Shown piece by piece: positions 7,784-17,861 of a stretch of 64,000 nt of DNA. Within the stretch, counting starts at the first letter, position 1; every line of letters starts with the position of its first letter. Source of the stretch: Pseudidiomarina donghaiensis. GTDB taxonomy: Bacteria; Pseudomonadota; Gammaproteobacteria; Enterobacterales; Alteromonadaceae. The position numbers and the translations under genes are program-made. The notes under the pieces were generated by a model that did no database searches, was not told the origin of the DNA, and worked only from the letters and a program-made list of their open reading frames with translations. The stretch spans positions 124,001 through 188,000 of the forward strand of contig NZ_FPCF01000004.1 in NCBI RefSeq assembly GCF_900116895.1. Reading direction: 5' to 3'.

Positions 7784-9433
7784 ATGGATATTTATATTGA
7801 GCCTCCCATCGATAAAGCGCCAACTTGGCTGATCGTTGATGACTCAACTTTTGCGCAAGATGCGGCAGCACAACTTCAGCAACTTGGGCTGAAGAATTTA
7901 AAAATATCATCCTACAAGAACGTCAATCAGCAACACATTCGACCGCCGATGATTTGGCTAATGTCAGCGGCTACATTAAATAACCAAACGGATATAGCAC
8001 CGCAGGCAAGCCAGTCTCAGGTTGGATTGTTAATCACGGAGGCTGATGTAAATATTGATACTTGGTTGGCGTGCGTACCTGACATCTTATTGTGGCCTGA
8101 GCCTTTGGGATTAGTGCGAATGCGCATCGAATTGTTGCGGCGACTGTATGAAAATGAAAGCCAAGTTGATGCCATGCGTCGCTCGCTGGCGTGGCACAAG
8201 GCACGAGTTGAGCGAGAACATCAACTGGTTGAGCATATTTTCCAGAATGCACTGAGTCGAAATTATCTTGATTTCGAGTTTGTACAAACGTACTTAACAC
8301 CAGTGTCAAAATTTAATGGCGACTTGTGCTTAATTTCGCCAGGCCCCTTGGGCAACATCTATATGCTAATGGCTGACTTCACTGGGCACGGGCTGGCTCC
8401 CGCAACTGGTGCGCTGCCACTTTCTCAAGCTTTTTTTGCGATGTCAGATCGGGGTGTTTCGGTAGCTGAAATGGTGACCGAGTTTAACTACCGAATGAAC
8501 CGGTTGCTGCCAAATGATATGTTTTGCGCTGCTATTTTGCTGGAGCTTTCTGCCAATGGTGAACGAGTAACCTATTGGAATGGGGGCATGCCCCCGGCGC
8601 TGTTGTTCAATGATACTGGCGAAATTTTGCGACGTCTCAGTCCAGGTCATATGGCATTAGGCGTGGTCGATGACGATGAGTTTGATAGCCGCGTCACTAC
8701 ATTTAGAACCCCAGCTCGTAGTTCCATTGCTCTGTTCACCGACGGTGTTACCGAGCTGCTTGGGCATCAACATCAATTTTTAGGTTCAGAAGCACTCGAG
8801 ATTTTATTGAGTAAACACCCGCAAGCTGAAGAATTTACTAAAATCGTTGAGGCTCTCGAAGGATTTCGAGGCGAAACCCCCTTACATGATGATTTGTCAT
8901 TGGCTATTTTGCAGTGCAGGGCAACCGGTTTAGGAGCGGTTCAGCCAGAGGCCGACATGTATGGTTTACCCTTTGAAATAAAGGTAGAGTTGACGCCTGA
9001 ACACCTCAAAACAATCGATCCGGTAAGTCATATTCTTGCTGCGCTGAGCCAATTGCCGTTTTTGCGTCGCCATCGCACAACTATTTATCTTTTTTTGGCC
9101 GAGGCATTTAATAATGCCTTGGAGCACGGACTGTTGGGCTTAGACTCGTCAATAAAGCAAGATGTAGACGGTTTTGCTCACTACTATCAACTGCGCCATG
9201 AGCGTCTTGCAGAGCTTGACCAAGGGCATATCACGATTAGCGTAGCCTTTGCCACGGAACAACGACAATTGCGTGTTAGCGTGGCCGATAGCGGACATGG
9301 TTTTGCCGCTACGGCCAATAAACACGATTTAACCAAAAGTTATGGACGCGGCCTTGATTTACTTCGTCAAATGACAAGTAATTTGTGCTGGGACCAAGAG
9401 AAACGTGAAGTATCCTTTAATTATCAGCTTTAG
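7784..9433 (+). CDS. Receiver-like / PP2C (SpoIIE) phosphatase / RsbW-like kinase fusion (CrsR/HsbR-like)
   Basis: A 549-aa cytoplasmic protein in three parts. Residues about 13-125 resemble a receiver (WLIVDDS, D19-D20) but have M60-S61 where the phosphoacceptor Asp belongs and no KP motif, so this domain looks degenerate. Residues about 165-385 are a PP2C/SpoIIE phosphatase with metal ligands D180 (FNGDL), D198 (ADFTGHG), DGVTE and HDDLS. Residues about 400-549 are an HATPase of the RsbW type, with N-box EAFNNALEHG, VADSGHGF and YGRGLDLL. It should dephosphorylate and phosphorylate the STAS protein encoded 11 nt upstream. The 3' end overlaps yciH by 4 nt, convergently. Confidence 0.9.
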   Translation: MDIYIEPPIDKAPTWLIVDDSTFAQDAAAQLQQLGLKNLKISSYKNVNQQHIRPPMIWLMSAATLNNQTDIAPQASQSQVGLLITEADVNIDTWLACVPDILLWPEPLGLVRMRIELLRRLYENESQVDAMRRSLAWHKARVEREHQLVEHIFQNALSRNYLDFEFVQTYLTPVSKFNGDLCLISPGPLGNIYMLMADFTGHGLAPATGALPLSQAFFAMSDRGVSVAEMVTEFNYRMNRLLPNDMFCAAILLELSANGERVTYWNGGMPPALLFNDTGEILRRLSPGHMALGVVDDDEFDSRVTTFRTPARSSIALFTDGVTELLGHQHQFLGSEALEILLSKHPQAEEFTKIVEALEGFRGETPLHDDLSLAILQCRATGLGAVQPEADMYGLPFEIKVELTPEHLKTIDPVSHILAALSQLPFLRRHRTTIYLFLAEAFNNALEHGLLGLDSSIKQDVDGFAHYYQLRHERLAELDQGHITISVAFATEQRQLRVSVADSGHGFAATANKHDLTKSYGRGLDLLRQMTSNLCWDQEKREVSFNYQL

Positions 9434-9777
9434 CCGCCGGCAAGCTTAACGGAAAAGCCTTTTTGCTCAAGCCAACGCTTCGCTTTTTCTCGTTGGTCGC
9501 CTTGTAATTCGATCGTATCGTCTTTTACAGCCCCCCCTACGCCGCAAAGTTTACGCAATGCCGATGCGTACTCTTGCAGGAGAGCCGGCTGGGTTGGCAG
9601 CTCGAAAATTACCGTGACGCCTTTACCTTTTCGTCCTTTGGTTTGCCTTTGAATTCGCACAGGTACCGAAGTGTCAGGTGTCTCGTTATTGCGGGTTGAG
9701 TCTGCAGCGTTCGTTTCAGACTCATCGGGCGGAGCCTTAAAACCGAGATTTTTCAACTGTTCTTGTAAACTGCTCAC
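9430..9777 (-). CDS. yciH: SUI1-family translation factor YciH
   Basis: A 115-aa protein. The C-terminal half (about 40-115) is the SUI1/eIF1 fold (VTVIFELP, then LRKLCGVGGAVKDDTIELQGD). The N-terminal half is a short polar tail. Bacterial YciH can influence start-site selection on the 30S subunit. The start is GTG: GAGG lies 5 nt upstream and no ATG is nearby. It is convergent with the CrsR-like gene (4-nt overlap) and divergent from cysB. Confidence 0.9.
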   Translation of the reverse strand: MSSLQEQLKNLGFKAPPDESETNAADSTRNNETPDTSVPVRIQRQTKGRKGKGVTVIFELPTQPALLQEYASALRKLCGVGGAVKDDTIELQGDQREKAKRWLEQKGFSVKLAGG

Positions 9778-9795
9778 TATTTCCTCAAATTCGTC

Positions 9796-10832
<1,037 letters not shown>

Positions 10833-10842
10833 GCGGGCCGTG

Positions 10843-12216
10843 TTAACACTCAATAATGTTCACGGCTAAGCCGCCACGTGCGGTTTCTTTGTACTTGGTT
10901 TTCATGTCGTTGCCGGTGTCCCACATGGTCTTAATAACCTTATCTAGGGAAACTTTGTGATCACCGCTGCCGCGCAACGCAAGTCGTGCGGCATTAATGG
11001 CTTTAATGGAGCCCATAGCATTACGCTCAATACAAGGCACCTGAACTAAGCCACCTACAGGATCACAGGTTAATCCTAAGTTGTGTTCCATGCCAATTTC
11101 AGCCGCGCATTCAACCGAGCTCACATTACCACCCATTAGCTCAGCTAAAGCGCCGGCAGCCATGGAGCAGGCCACGCCCACTTCACCTTGGCAGCCAACT
11201 TCAGCGCCGGAAATAGAAGCGTTTTTCTTGTACAAAATACCAATGGCAGCAGAGGTTAATAAGAATCGCACCACGGTTTCTTCATCTAACGGGGCAATGA
11301 ATTTATCGGCGTATTTCATAACCGCCGGAATAATTCCTGCAGCACCATTTGTGGGTGCGGTAACTACGCGCCCGCCCGCGGCGTTTTCTTCGTTCACGGC
11401 TAACGCAAATAAATCGACCCAGTCCATGGTTTGCATGGGGTCGGTCGATTTTTCGTTTTTCAGGCGTTGATATAAACCAGGCGCCCGACGACGAACCTTC
11501 AAGCCGCCTGGCAAGATACCTTCGGTGCGAATACCACGGTCAATGCATTCATCCATGGTTTTCCAAATGTGCATTAAGCCACTGCGAATATCAGCTTCGC
11601 TGCGAAATACTTTTTCGTTGGCCAGCATTAACGAGCTGATTCGTAAACCGTGTTCGTTACAGTGTTGCAGTAATTCATCGCAGCTATCGAACGGATAAGG
11701 AATTGGCTTGCTTGATTGCTCGATGGCCTCTTCAAGGCTGTCTTCAAAATCTGCATCGCGAACAATAAAACCACCGCCAATGGAGTAATATAAATCTTGG
11801 TAGATAACCTCGTCGCCTTTATACAGACGAAGCTCCATAGCATTAGCGTGCCGCGGCATGGTTTTACGGCGATGAAAAACAATAGCGCCTTCGCGCGGGA
11901 ATTTGATCTGGTGTGTGCCTAACAGGGCCAAAGTTTGGTTTTCGTCGGTGCGTTGTAAGAAGTCATCAACCGTGGTGGTGTCTACCGTCTCTGGCTGTTC
12001 TCCGGCCAACCCTAAAATAACCGCTTTACCGGTGCCGTGACCTTTACCGGTTTGGCCTAACGAACCGAATAGTTCAACCAGAATACCGTCGGCATTGGTT
12101 AAACCAACGGCCTTATCTGCCGCGTGCAAGAATTCATAGGCAGCGCGCATAGGGCCCACGGTATGTGAGCTGGAAGGACCAATTCCGACTTTGTAGATAT
12201 CAAACACACTAATCAT
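10843..12216 (-). CDS. sdaA: L-serine ammonia-lyase (iron-sulfur, single-chain)
   Basis: A 457-aa enzyme that deaminates L-serine to pyruvate and ammonia. It is of the single-chain [4Fe-4S] type, E. coli SdaA/SdaB length. The N-terminal domain opens with [20 protein letters not shown]. The C-terminal catalytic domain has [13 protein letters not shown] and the cluster-binding cysteines in [28 protein letters not shown] and VPCIERN. It is the last gene on the minus strand here, after pabB-nudL (17-nt gap to nudL), so it may be co-transcribed with them. It supplies pyruvate from serine, in keeping with an amino-acid-using lifestyle. Confidence 0.96.
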   Translation of the reverse strand: MISVFDIYKVGIGPSSSHTVGPMRAAYEFLHAADKAVGLTNADGILVELFGSLGQTGKGHGTGKAVILGLAGEQPETVDTTTVDDFLQRTDENQTLALLGTHQIKFPREGAIVFHRRKTMPRHANAMELRLYKGDEVIYQDLYYSIGGGFIVRDADFEDSLEEAIEQSSKPIPYPFDSCDELLQHCNEHGLRISSLMLANEKVFRSEADIRSGLMHIWKTMDECIDRGIRTEGILPGGLKVRRRAPGLYQRLKNEKSTDPMQTMDWVDLFALAVNEENAAGGRVVTAPTNGAAGIIPAVMKYADKFIAPLDEETVVRFLLTSAAIGILYKKNASISGAEVGCQGEVGVACSMAAGALAELMGGNVSSVECAAEIGMEHNLGLTCDPVGGLVQVPCIERNAMGSIKAINAARLALRGSGDHKVSLDKVIKTMWDTGNDMKTKYKETARGGLAVNIIEC

Positions 12217-12233
12217 AAATTTTTCTAATTCCG

Positions 12234-12830
12234 TTAGTCATTAAGTGGACGATACATAAATTGCCGCTCAGGATACACGTGATCGGCTAGTTCACGCAAA
12301 ATTCCAGCGGTTGCTCCCCAAATATTTCGTTGTTGGTAGGGGATAAAGTATACCTGATCATAAATAAAACGCCGTAGCCGATACACATAATGCTGGTGTT
12401 GATGCAGTACTTCACGCAGCGGCACGGTAAAAATTTCGGCAACTTCTCGTGCTTCGCGTACAAAGGGTTGGCTAGGTTCAGCAAATACCACAAATGGTCG
12501 AATTAAGAAGTTGCTAATAACCGGATAGTCTTGTAGTTGCCCAAGCAGCGTCACTGCGCTTGGGTCAAGGCCTATTTCTTCGTGCGCTTCGCGTAGTGCG
12601 GTGGTATATAGATCTTTGTCTTGCGGCTCTTGTCGCCCACCGGGAAAGCTAATTTGTCCGGCATGATGACGCAGCTGCGCACTGCGTTGCGTGAGCACCA
12701 CGTGCAGTTCGCCATGTTGCTCAAGCAATACGACGAGCACCGCAGCCGGGCGTAAACGCTTGAGTAACGGTCGCTTTAGTTGCGGCGCTGGGTTGAGCTG
12801 AAAGCGGTGCAAAAACTCGTCACGGGTCAT
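12234..12830 (-). CDS. nudL: Nudix CoA pyrophosphatase NudL
   Basis: A 198-aa Nudix hydrolase. The Nudix box reads GGRQEPQD...[10 protein letters not shown], and directly upstream is the NudL/YeaB signature [13 protein letters not shown]. The family hydrolyses CoA to 3',5'-ADP and 4'-phosphopantetheine. Its start overlaps the end of pabB by 4 nt (ATGA), which implies translational coupling. The pabB-nudL pair is also adjacent in E. coli. Confidence 0.93.
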   Translation of the reverse strand: MTRDEFLHRFQLNPAPQLKRPLLKRLRPAAVLVVLLEQHGELHVVLTQRSAQLRHHAGQISFPGGRQEPQDKDLYTTALREAHEEIGLDPSAVTLLGQLQDYPVISNFLIRPFVVFAEPSQPFVREAREVAEIFTVPLREVLHQHQHYVYRLRRFIYDQVYFIPYQQRNIWGATAGILRELADHVYPERQFMYRPLND

Positions 12831-14155
12831 ACTGGTGGCGACTCCGCGCTCAACACTGGCAGAATTCGGGCCACCTTATCGAAGGTTTCTTGGTATTCAG
12901 CGGCACATTCAGAATCAGCCACCAAACCGCCACCGGCCCAGCAATAGATATGGCCAGTCTGTGGGTTCTGCTGCACCGCAACCAGAGTACGTATGGCGAT
13001 ATTGGTATCGGCGTGACCATGTTGTGAAAAATAACCAAAACTACCGCAATAATAGCTGCGGCGATGAGGCTCAAGCTCGTCAATAATTTCCATGGCGCGA
13101 ATTTTCGGGGCGCCGGTAATAGAGCCGCCGGGAAAGCACTGAGCAAGTAAGTGAATACCTTGCTTGGTATCCGCTAATTCGCCAACCACAGTGCTTACTA
13201 AATGATGCACAGCAGGATACGACTCAATAGCAAATAATTGAGGTACTTTAACGCTACTAGGTTTACATACGCGGCTAAGATCATTGCGCAGCAAGTCAAC
13301 GATCATGACATTTTCGGCACGGTCTTTGGTTGAGTGTCGCAATGCTTCGGCCATGGCTTGATCTTGAACCGGATCGGTTTGTCGAGGCCGGGTGCCTTTA
13401 ATGGGCTTGGTTTCCACATGGCCGTTGGTATCAATGGCTAAAAAACGCTCCGGTGATAACGACAGTAGGGCGCCCTCGGGGAACTTAAAGTAGGCCGAAA
13501 ACGGCGCATTATTGTGGGCCCGCAGGTTTTTATAGGCCGACCATGTAGTGCCTTGATAGTTCGCTTGAAAACGCTGGGCTAGATTAACCTGATAACAATC
13601 ACCGGCGAGCAAGTAGTTCTGTACTTGCTTGAATTTGTCAGCATAGTGCTCAGCTGTCATATTGCTTTGCCAAGCGCTCTTTAGGGTAAAATGTTGCTGT
13701 GCCGGTTGCTCAGCGGCAAGCCAGTAGTCGCTTAATGCCTTTATTTGTGATGCCTCGGCCAAGAGCCAAGTTTCGCCGGTTACACGCTGTTGCATCAGTG
13801 CTTGCGTGTATAAACCAACGGCTATGTCTGGCAGCGAAATATCGGCCTCAGCTTGCGTGGGTAACTGTTCTAATGCTCGCCCTGCATCGTAACTCCAAGC
13901 ACCCGCTAAACCGCCTTGAAATGGCAAATGCTGAGGGCCTTCGTAGCTTGGTGTTTGGGCAAGCAAAGCCGCCAGCTGGCTTGGCCAATCGTTGATGTCG
14001 GTAACTAGGCTTACCGGTTGGCGAAAAATCATGTCCCATTGCCCTGCAGCGCTGTCACAGCTGTCTAACAGCAATGCCCAAGGTTCGTGCGCACAGCGCT
14101 CGAAAACCTCGGCTAAAGGTGAATTGATCGGCAATTGAACGGCGACTAACGGCAC
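12827..14155 (-). CDS. pabB: Aminodeoxychorismate synthase component I
   Basis: A 442-aa chorismate-binding enzyme that aminates chorismate to 4-amino-4-deoxychorismate for folate, using ammonia from PabA. The C-terminal chorismate-binding domain carries KPIKGTRPRQ, ENVMIVDLLRNDLSRV, the FPGGSITGAPKIRAMEII motif and GSFGYF. The length is close to E. coli PabB (453). The start is GTG with an excellent GGAGG 7 nt upstream. It heads a pabB-nudL-sdaA minus-strand set and is divergent from fumA across 154 nt. Confidence 0.94.
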   Translation of the reverse strand: MPLVAVQLPINSPLAEVFERCAHEPWALLLDSCDSAAGQWDMIFRQPVSLVTDINDWPSQLAALLAQTPSYEGPQHLPFQGGLAGAWSYDAGRALEQLPTQAEADISLPDIAVGLYTQALMQQRVTGETWLLAEASQIKALSDYWLAAEQPAQQHFTLKSAWQSNMTAEHYADKFKQVQNYLLAGDCYQVNLAQRFQANYQGTTWSAYKNLRAHNNAPFSAYFKFPEGALLSLSPERFLAIDTNGHVETKPIKGTRPRQTDPVQDQAMAEALRHSTKDRAENVMIVDLLRNDLSRVCKPSSVKVPQLFAIESYPAVHHLVSTVVGELADTKQGIHLLAQCFPGGSITGAPKIRAMEIIDELEPHRRSYYCGSFGYFSQHGHADTNIAIRTLVAVQQNPQTGHIYCWAGGGLVADSECAAEYQETFDKVARILPVLSAESPPV

Positions 14156-14309
14156 TGCAAAACCTCCATGGTAAATCTGCCGTGAAGCATATCATAATCT
14201 CTACAAGAAGCTGTGCTGAAAACTGGTCAGCGTGGTGACAAAAGGCTATGATAGCGTCAACTTTACGTTACCCCCTTAAAAAGAAACTTAAGCGAATTCC
14301 GAGGTATTC

Positions 14310-15821
14310 ATGGCTATTATTCGTCAGGCAGACTTTATTGAAAGCATTGAAGATGCGTTGCAGTACATTTCGTATTATCACCCGCTAGATTTCGTACAGG
14401 CGCTCGAAAAAGCCTACCACCGCGAACAAAGTGACGCGGCGAAGAACGCCATTGCCCAGGTACTGACGAACTCACGGATGTCGGCCCAAGGCCGGCGGCC
14501 AATTTGCCAAGACACGGGTATTGTCACCTGCTTTGTAAAAGTAGGGATGGGGGTGCAGTGGGACAAAACTGACATGACCGTGCAACAAATGGTAGATGAA
14601 GGCACTCGTCGCGCTTACACCAACCCAGAAAACCCGCTGCGAGCTTCTATTGTTGCCGACCCGGCAGGAAAGCGTAAAAACACCGGCGATAACACGCCAG
14701 CTGTGGTGCACATTGATATGGTGCCGGGCGATAACATTGAAGTGATGATTGCGGCCAAAGGTGGCGGTTCAGAAAATAAATCGAAAATGGTGATGCTGAA
14801 TCCAAGTGACAATATCGCTGATTGGGTGGTCGAAACCATGCCTAAATTAGGAGCTGGCTGGTGCCCGCCAGGTATGATTGGCTTGGGTATTGGTGGTACG
14901 GCCGAGAAATCAGCGGTATTGGCCAAAGAAGCACTGATGGACCCAGTAGACATTCAAGAGTTGCTTGATCGCGGCCCACAAAATGCCGAAGAAGAGCTGC
15001 GTTTAGAAATTTATCATCGTGTGAATAAGCTTGGTATCGGCGCACAAGGCTTAGGCGGCGTGACCACGGTGATGGACGTGAAAATTAAAAGCGCACCAAC
15101 CCATGCGGCTTCCAAGCCGGTAACCCTCATTCCAAACTGTGCGGCAACACGTCACGCGCATTTTGTGCTAGACGGTTCAGGCCCGGCAGACTTGCAGCCA
15201 CCTAAACTAGAAGACTGGCCGGATATTACTTTTGAGCTTGGTGACGATGCGCGCCGTGTGAATTTGGATACGGTGACTCAGGCCGATATTGAAAGCTGGA
15301 AAACCGGCGAAACCGTATTGCTTTCAGGCAAAATGCTGACTGGTCGTGATGCTGCGCACAAGCGTATTAAAGACATGCTTGATCGTGGCGAGCAATTGCC
15401 GGTCGACTTTACCAACAAGTTTATTTACTACGTTGGCCCAGTAGACCCTGTGGGTGATGAAGTGGTTGGCCCTGCCGGCCCAACGACAGCCACCCGGATG
15501 GATAAATTCACCGACATGATGCTCGATAAAACCGGTATTTTGGGCATGATTGGTAAAGCTGAGCGTGGCCCAGCTACCGTCGAGAGTATCAAGCAACATA
15601 AAGCGGTGTATTTAATGGCGGTAGGTGGTGCTGCATACCTGGTGGCTAAAGCCATTAAAAAAGCCCGTGTGGTTGCCTTTGAAGACTTAGGTATGGAAGC
15701 CATTTATGAGTTTGACGTGGAATACATGCCAGTGACTGTCGCGGTAGACAGTACGGGCGAAAATGCGCACGAAACCGGGCCTGCTATTTGGCGCGTGAAA
15801 CTGGAAGCCGCTGATGCTTAG
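14310..15821 (+). CDS. fumA: Class I fumarate hydratase (iron-sulfur)
   Basis: A 503-aa TCA-cycle enzyme interconverting fumarate and malate. It is the oxygen-sensitive [4Fe-4S] class I type. Three candidate cluster ligands are visible: C66 in PICQDTG, C185 in GWCPPGM and C277 in PNCAATRHAH. The C-terminal beta domain has YVGPVDPVGDEVVGPAGPTT. E. coli FumA is somewhat longer (548 aa). GAGG lies upstream of the ATG. The last 8 nt overlap the start of rmuC. Class I isoenzymes (FumA/FumB) cannot be told apart by sequence alone. Confidence 0.95.
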   Translation: MAIIRQADFIESIEDALQYISYYHPLDFVQALEKAYHREQSDAAKNAIAQVLTNSRMSAQGRRPICQDTGIVTCFVKVGMGVQWDKTDMTVQQMVDEGTRRAYTNPENPLRASIVADPAGKRKNTGDNTPAVVHIDMVPGDNIEVMIAAKGGGSENKSKMVMLNPSDNIADWVVETMPKLGAGWCPPGMIGLGIGGTAEKSAVLAKEALMDPVDIQELLDRGPQNAEEELRLEIYHRVNKLGIGAQGLGGVTTVMDVKIKSAPTHAASKPVTLIPNCAATRHAHFVLDGSGPADLQPPKLEDWPDITFELGDDARRVNLDTVTQADIESWKTGETVLLSGKMLTGRDAAHKRIKDMLDRGEQLPVDFTNKFIYYVGPVDPVGDEVVGPAGPTTATRMDKFTDMMLDKTGILGMIGKAERGPATVESIKQHKAVYLMAVGGAAYLVAKAIKKARVVAFEDLGMEAIYEFDVEYMPVTVAVDSTGENAHETGPAIWRVKLEAADA

Positions 15822-17154
15822 TCTTGCGCTTTGGCATGTGATAGCAGCGGTTAGCGCCGCTGCTATTATTGGCGTTGCAATCACTTGGTTGTGGTTAGGG
15901 CCGCGGCAAAAAATGTTGGCTAGCCAACTTAGCGATGCCCGCGAGCAACTGCAGCAGCAGCGAGATTCGTACGAAACTCGGGTAAACACCGTAACCGAGC
16001 AACTACAACACACTCAGCAGCTACGCAGCAACTTGCAGGCAGAGCTAGCAGCGGTGCGCGCCGAGCTTGGCGCTAAATTGCAAAACGCGACAGAAAAGCA
16101 ACAGCTATTAGAAGCCAGTGAAGAGCGATTAAAGAAAGAGTTTGAGCGCTTAGCCCAGCAAATTTTTGAACAAAAATCTGAGCGTTTACAAGCGAACAGC
16201 AAACAAACCTTAGAAACCACGCTGGCTCCGTTTAAACAGCAGCTTGAAGCGTTTAAAACCCAAGTGACTCAGCAGTACACGGAAGAGCTTAAGCAGCGTT
16301 CAGCGTTAACCGAGCAAGTGAATTCGTTACGCGACTTGAATAAGCAAATGGCCGCTGAAGCCGAAGCCTTAACCCGCGCTTTAAAAGGCGACACCAAAGC
16401 ACAAGGTACCTGGGGCGAGGTGGTATTAGAGCGTATTCTCAATCAATCGGGCTTGCGCGAAGGGCAAGAATACGAAACCCAGTCGCATCATCGTGACGAA
16501 GACGGCAAAAGCTTTAAGCCTGACGTTGTGGTGCACTTGCCAAACGACAAAGACGTGGTCATCGACTCAAAAGTGTCGCTCGTTGCTTATGAGCGTTACT
16601 TTAATAGCGATGATGATGCCGAGCGCGAAAGCGCAATGACTGATCATGTCACCTCACTGCGGAATCACATTAAAGGGTTAGGTAAGAAGAACTATCAGCA
16701 GTTGGAAAGTGTGCGAACGCTTGATTATGTGCTGATGTTTATTCCTATTGAACCAGCGTTTTTGTTGGCTGTCGACCGTGATCCTGAGTTGATTCGCTTA
16801 GCACTCGATAACAATATTATGCTGGTAAGCCCGACCAATTTGCTGGTTGCACTGCGTACGGTTAATAACATTTGGCAATATGAATATCAGAATCAAAATG
16901 CGCAAGTTATTGCCAACGAAGCCACCAAACTCTATGACAAATTTGTTGGCTTTATTGACGATATGCAAAAAATTGGCAACGCCATTGACAGTGTTCGCAA
17001 GCATTATGATGGTGCAATGAATAAGCTCTCTAGTGGCCGTGGTAACTTAGTTGGGCGCGTTGAAAACTTTAAAAAACTAGGCGTTCAGTCATCTAAGCAA
17101 ATTGACCGTAAACTATTGAACAATGGTGACAAAGATGACGATGATGAATCATAA
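15814..17154 (+). CDS. rmuC: DNA recombination protein RmuC
   Basis: A 446-aa protein anchored by one N-terminal hydrophobic helix (about 5-28), then a long coiled coil (about 30-190), then the RmuC nuclease-like domain with GTWGEVVLERIL, KPDVVVHLPN and VIDSKVSL. RmuC limits DNA inversions and rearrangements in E. coli and resembles restriction-type nucleases. Translation starts inside the fumA 3' end (8-nt overlap). The C-terminus is acidic (DKDDDDES). Confidence 0.95.
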   Translation: MLSLALWHVIAAVSAAAIIGVAITWLWLGPRQKMLASQLSDAREQLQQQRDSYETRVNTVTEQLQHTQQLRSNLQAELAAVRAELGAKLQNATEKQQLLEASEERLKKEFERLAQQIFEQKSERLQANSKQTLETTLAPFKQQLEAFKTQVTQQYTEELKQRSALTEQVNSLRDLNKQMAAEAEALTRALKGDTKAQGTWGEVVLERILNQSGLREGQEYETQSHHRDEDGKSFKPDVVVHLPNDKDVVIDSKVSLVAYERYFNSDDDAERESAMTDHVTSLRNHIKGLGKKNYQQLESVRTLDYVLMFIPIEPAFLLAVDRDPELIRLALDNNIMLVSPTNLLVALRTVNNIWQYEYQNQNAQVIANEATKLYDKFVGFIDDMQKIGNAIDSVRKHYDGAMNKLSSGRGNLVGRVENFKKLGVQSSKQIDRKLLNNGDKDDDDES

Positions 17155-17179
17155 AAAAGCGCACGGTTAACCGTGCGCT
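17153..17179 (-). terminator. Rho-independent terminator of rnk (minus strand), overlapping its stop codon
   Basis: A perfect 22-nt palindrome (arms 17158-17168 and 17169-17179) is followed, on the minus strand, by six T's (17158-17153). The rnk stop codon (17169-17167) lies inside it. The palindrome has no T-tract in the plus direction, so it mainly serves rnk. Confidence 0.85.
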
Positions 17180-17544
17180 ACGTTGATTATCTCTATTCTC
17201 TGCTGCCCTCGAGGGCTATCCCATTCAATTTGTTGGCCTTCAGCTAAGCCCAAAATTGCAGCTCCGATTGGAGCAAACACCGAAATTCCGTTTTCAACCT
17301 GTTCTGCATCGCGGGGCAGGCAGAGTACTTTGGTGAAAGTGGCGCCTGTTGCGACAATTTTGAACGTTACCGTGCTACCAATAGCAACTACATTTTCAGG
17401 TAACTCTGCTGACTTAACGACTTTGGCGCGGGCAAGTTCTCCTTCGAGCGCGTCCACACAGTCGGGTTTTTTAGTTGGCGTTGCAAGCAAGCCTTCAATT
17501 TGTTCAAGATCATGTTGTGTGATCATAATATCCGGTTGATTCAT
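17167..17544 (-). CDS. rnk: Regulator of nucleoside diphosphate kinase (GreA-like Rnk)
   Basis: A 125-aa protein of the Rnk family: a short N-terminal helical part and a GreA/GreB C-terminal-type FKBP-like domain (VFAPIGAAILGL, IEWDSPRG). In E. coli Rnk binds RNA polymerase without cleavage-factor activity and affects Ndk levels. The frame is open from a GTG at 17565, but the ATG at 17544 is preferred because GAGGAAA lies just before it (17556-17550). Convergent with rmuC. Confidence 0.88.
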   Translation of the reverse strand: MNQPDIMITQHDLEQIEGLLATPTKKPDCVDALEGELARAKVVKSAELPENVVAIGSTVTFKIVATGATFTKVLCLPRDAEQVENGISVFAPIGAAILGLAEGQQIEWDSPRGQQRIEIINVAHG

Positions 17545-17861
17545 GATATTTTCCTCGTTCATCACGAAAATGTAATAGCCAGTAGCGATTCGTTGTTTAT
17601 GGGGTAGTTATTTGATGTTTGGTGTGCACAAACAGCACAATGTGCCGGACGTAAGAAAGTACGCCCGGCTTAACTAGGTAAGGTAAGAACAGTAATAAAA
17701 ACGCTACGCGTATAGTTCAGCATAAAGCCGTTTAATTTCCTTTAAGCTTAAGAAACAGAACTTGCTATCAGATGAGTAAATAATAGAGCCGCCAAAAATA
17801 AAGGCAAGTGAAATATTCACTTGCCTTGCGGTGAATGAGTTAGCTTTCTGCGTAGCAATTT
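17545..17861. other. Intergenic region between rnk and rimO
   Basis: This 317-nt stretch has no convincing gene. It holds the rnk ribosome binding site and presumably its promoter at the left, and the rimO terminator hairpin at the right (17793-17828). The middle (about 17580-17790) shows no tRNA, repeat or conserved motif that I can recognise. Confidence 0.6.
17793..17828 (-). terminator. Rho-independent terminator of rimO (minus strand)
   Basis: A perfect 12-bp stem, AAGGCAAGTGAA (17801-17812) with TTCACTTGCCTT (17816-17827), encloses a 3-nt loop. On the minus strand it is followed by TATTTTT. It lies 34 nt beyond the rimO stop. Confidence 0.9.

Noticed and set aside
11081-11470. Plus-strand 129-codon frame inside sdaA
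   Set aside because: Antisense of a conserved enzyme, no recognised domain, and Pro/Ala-rich by codon bias.
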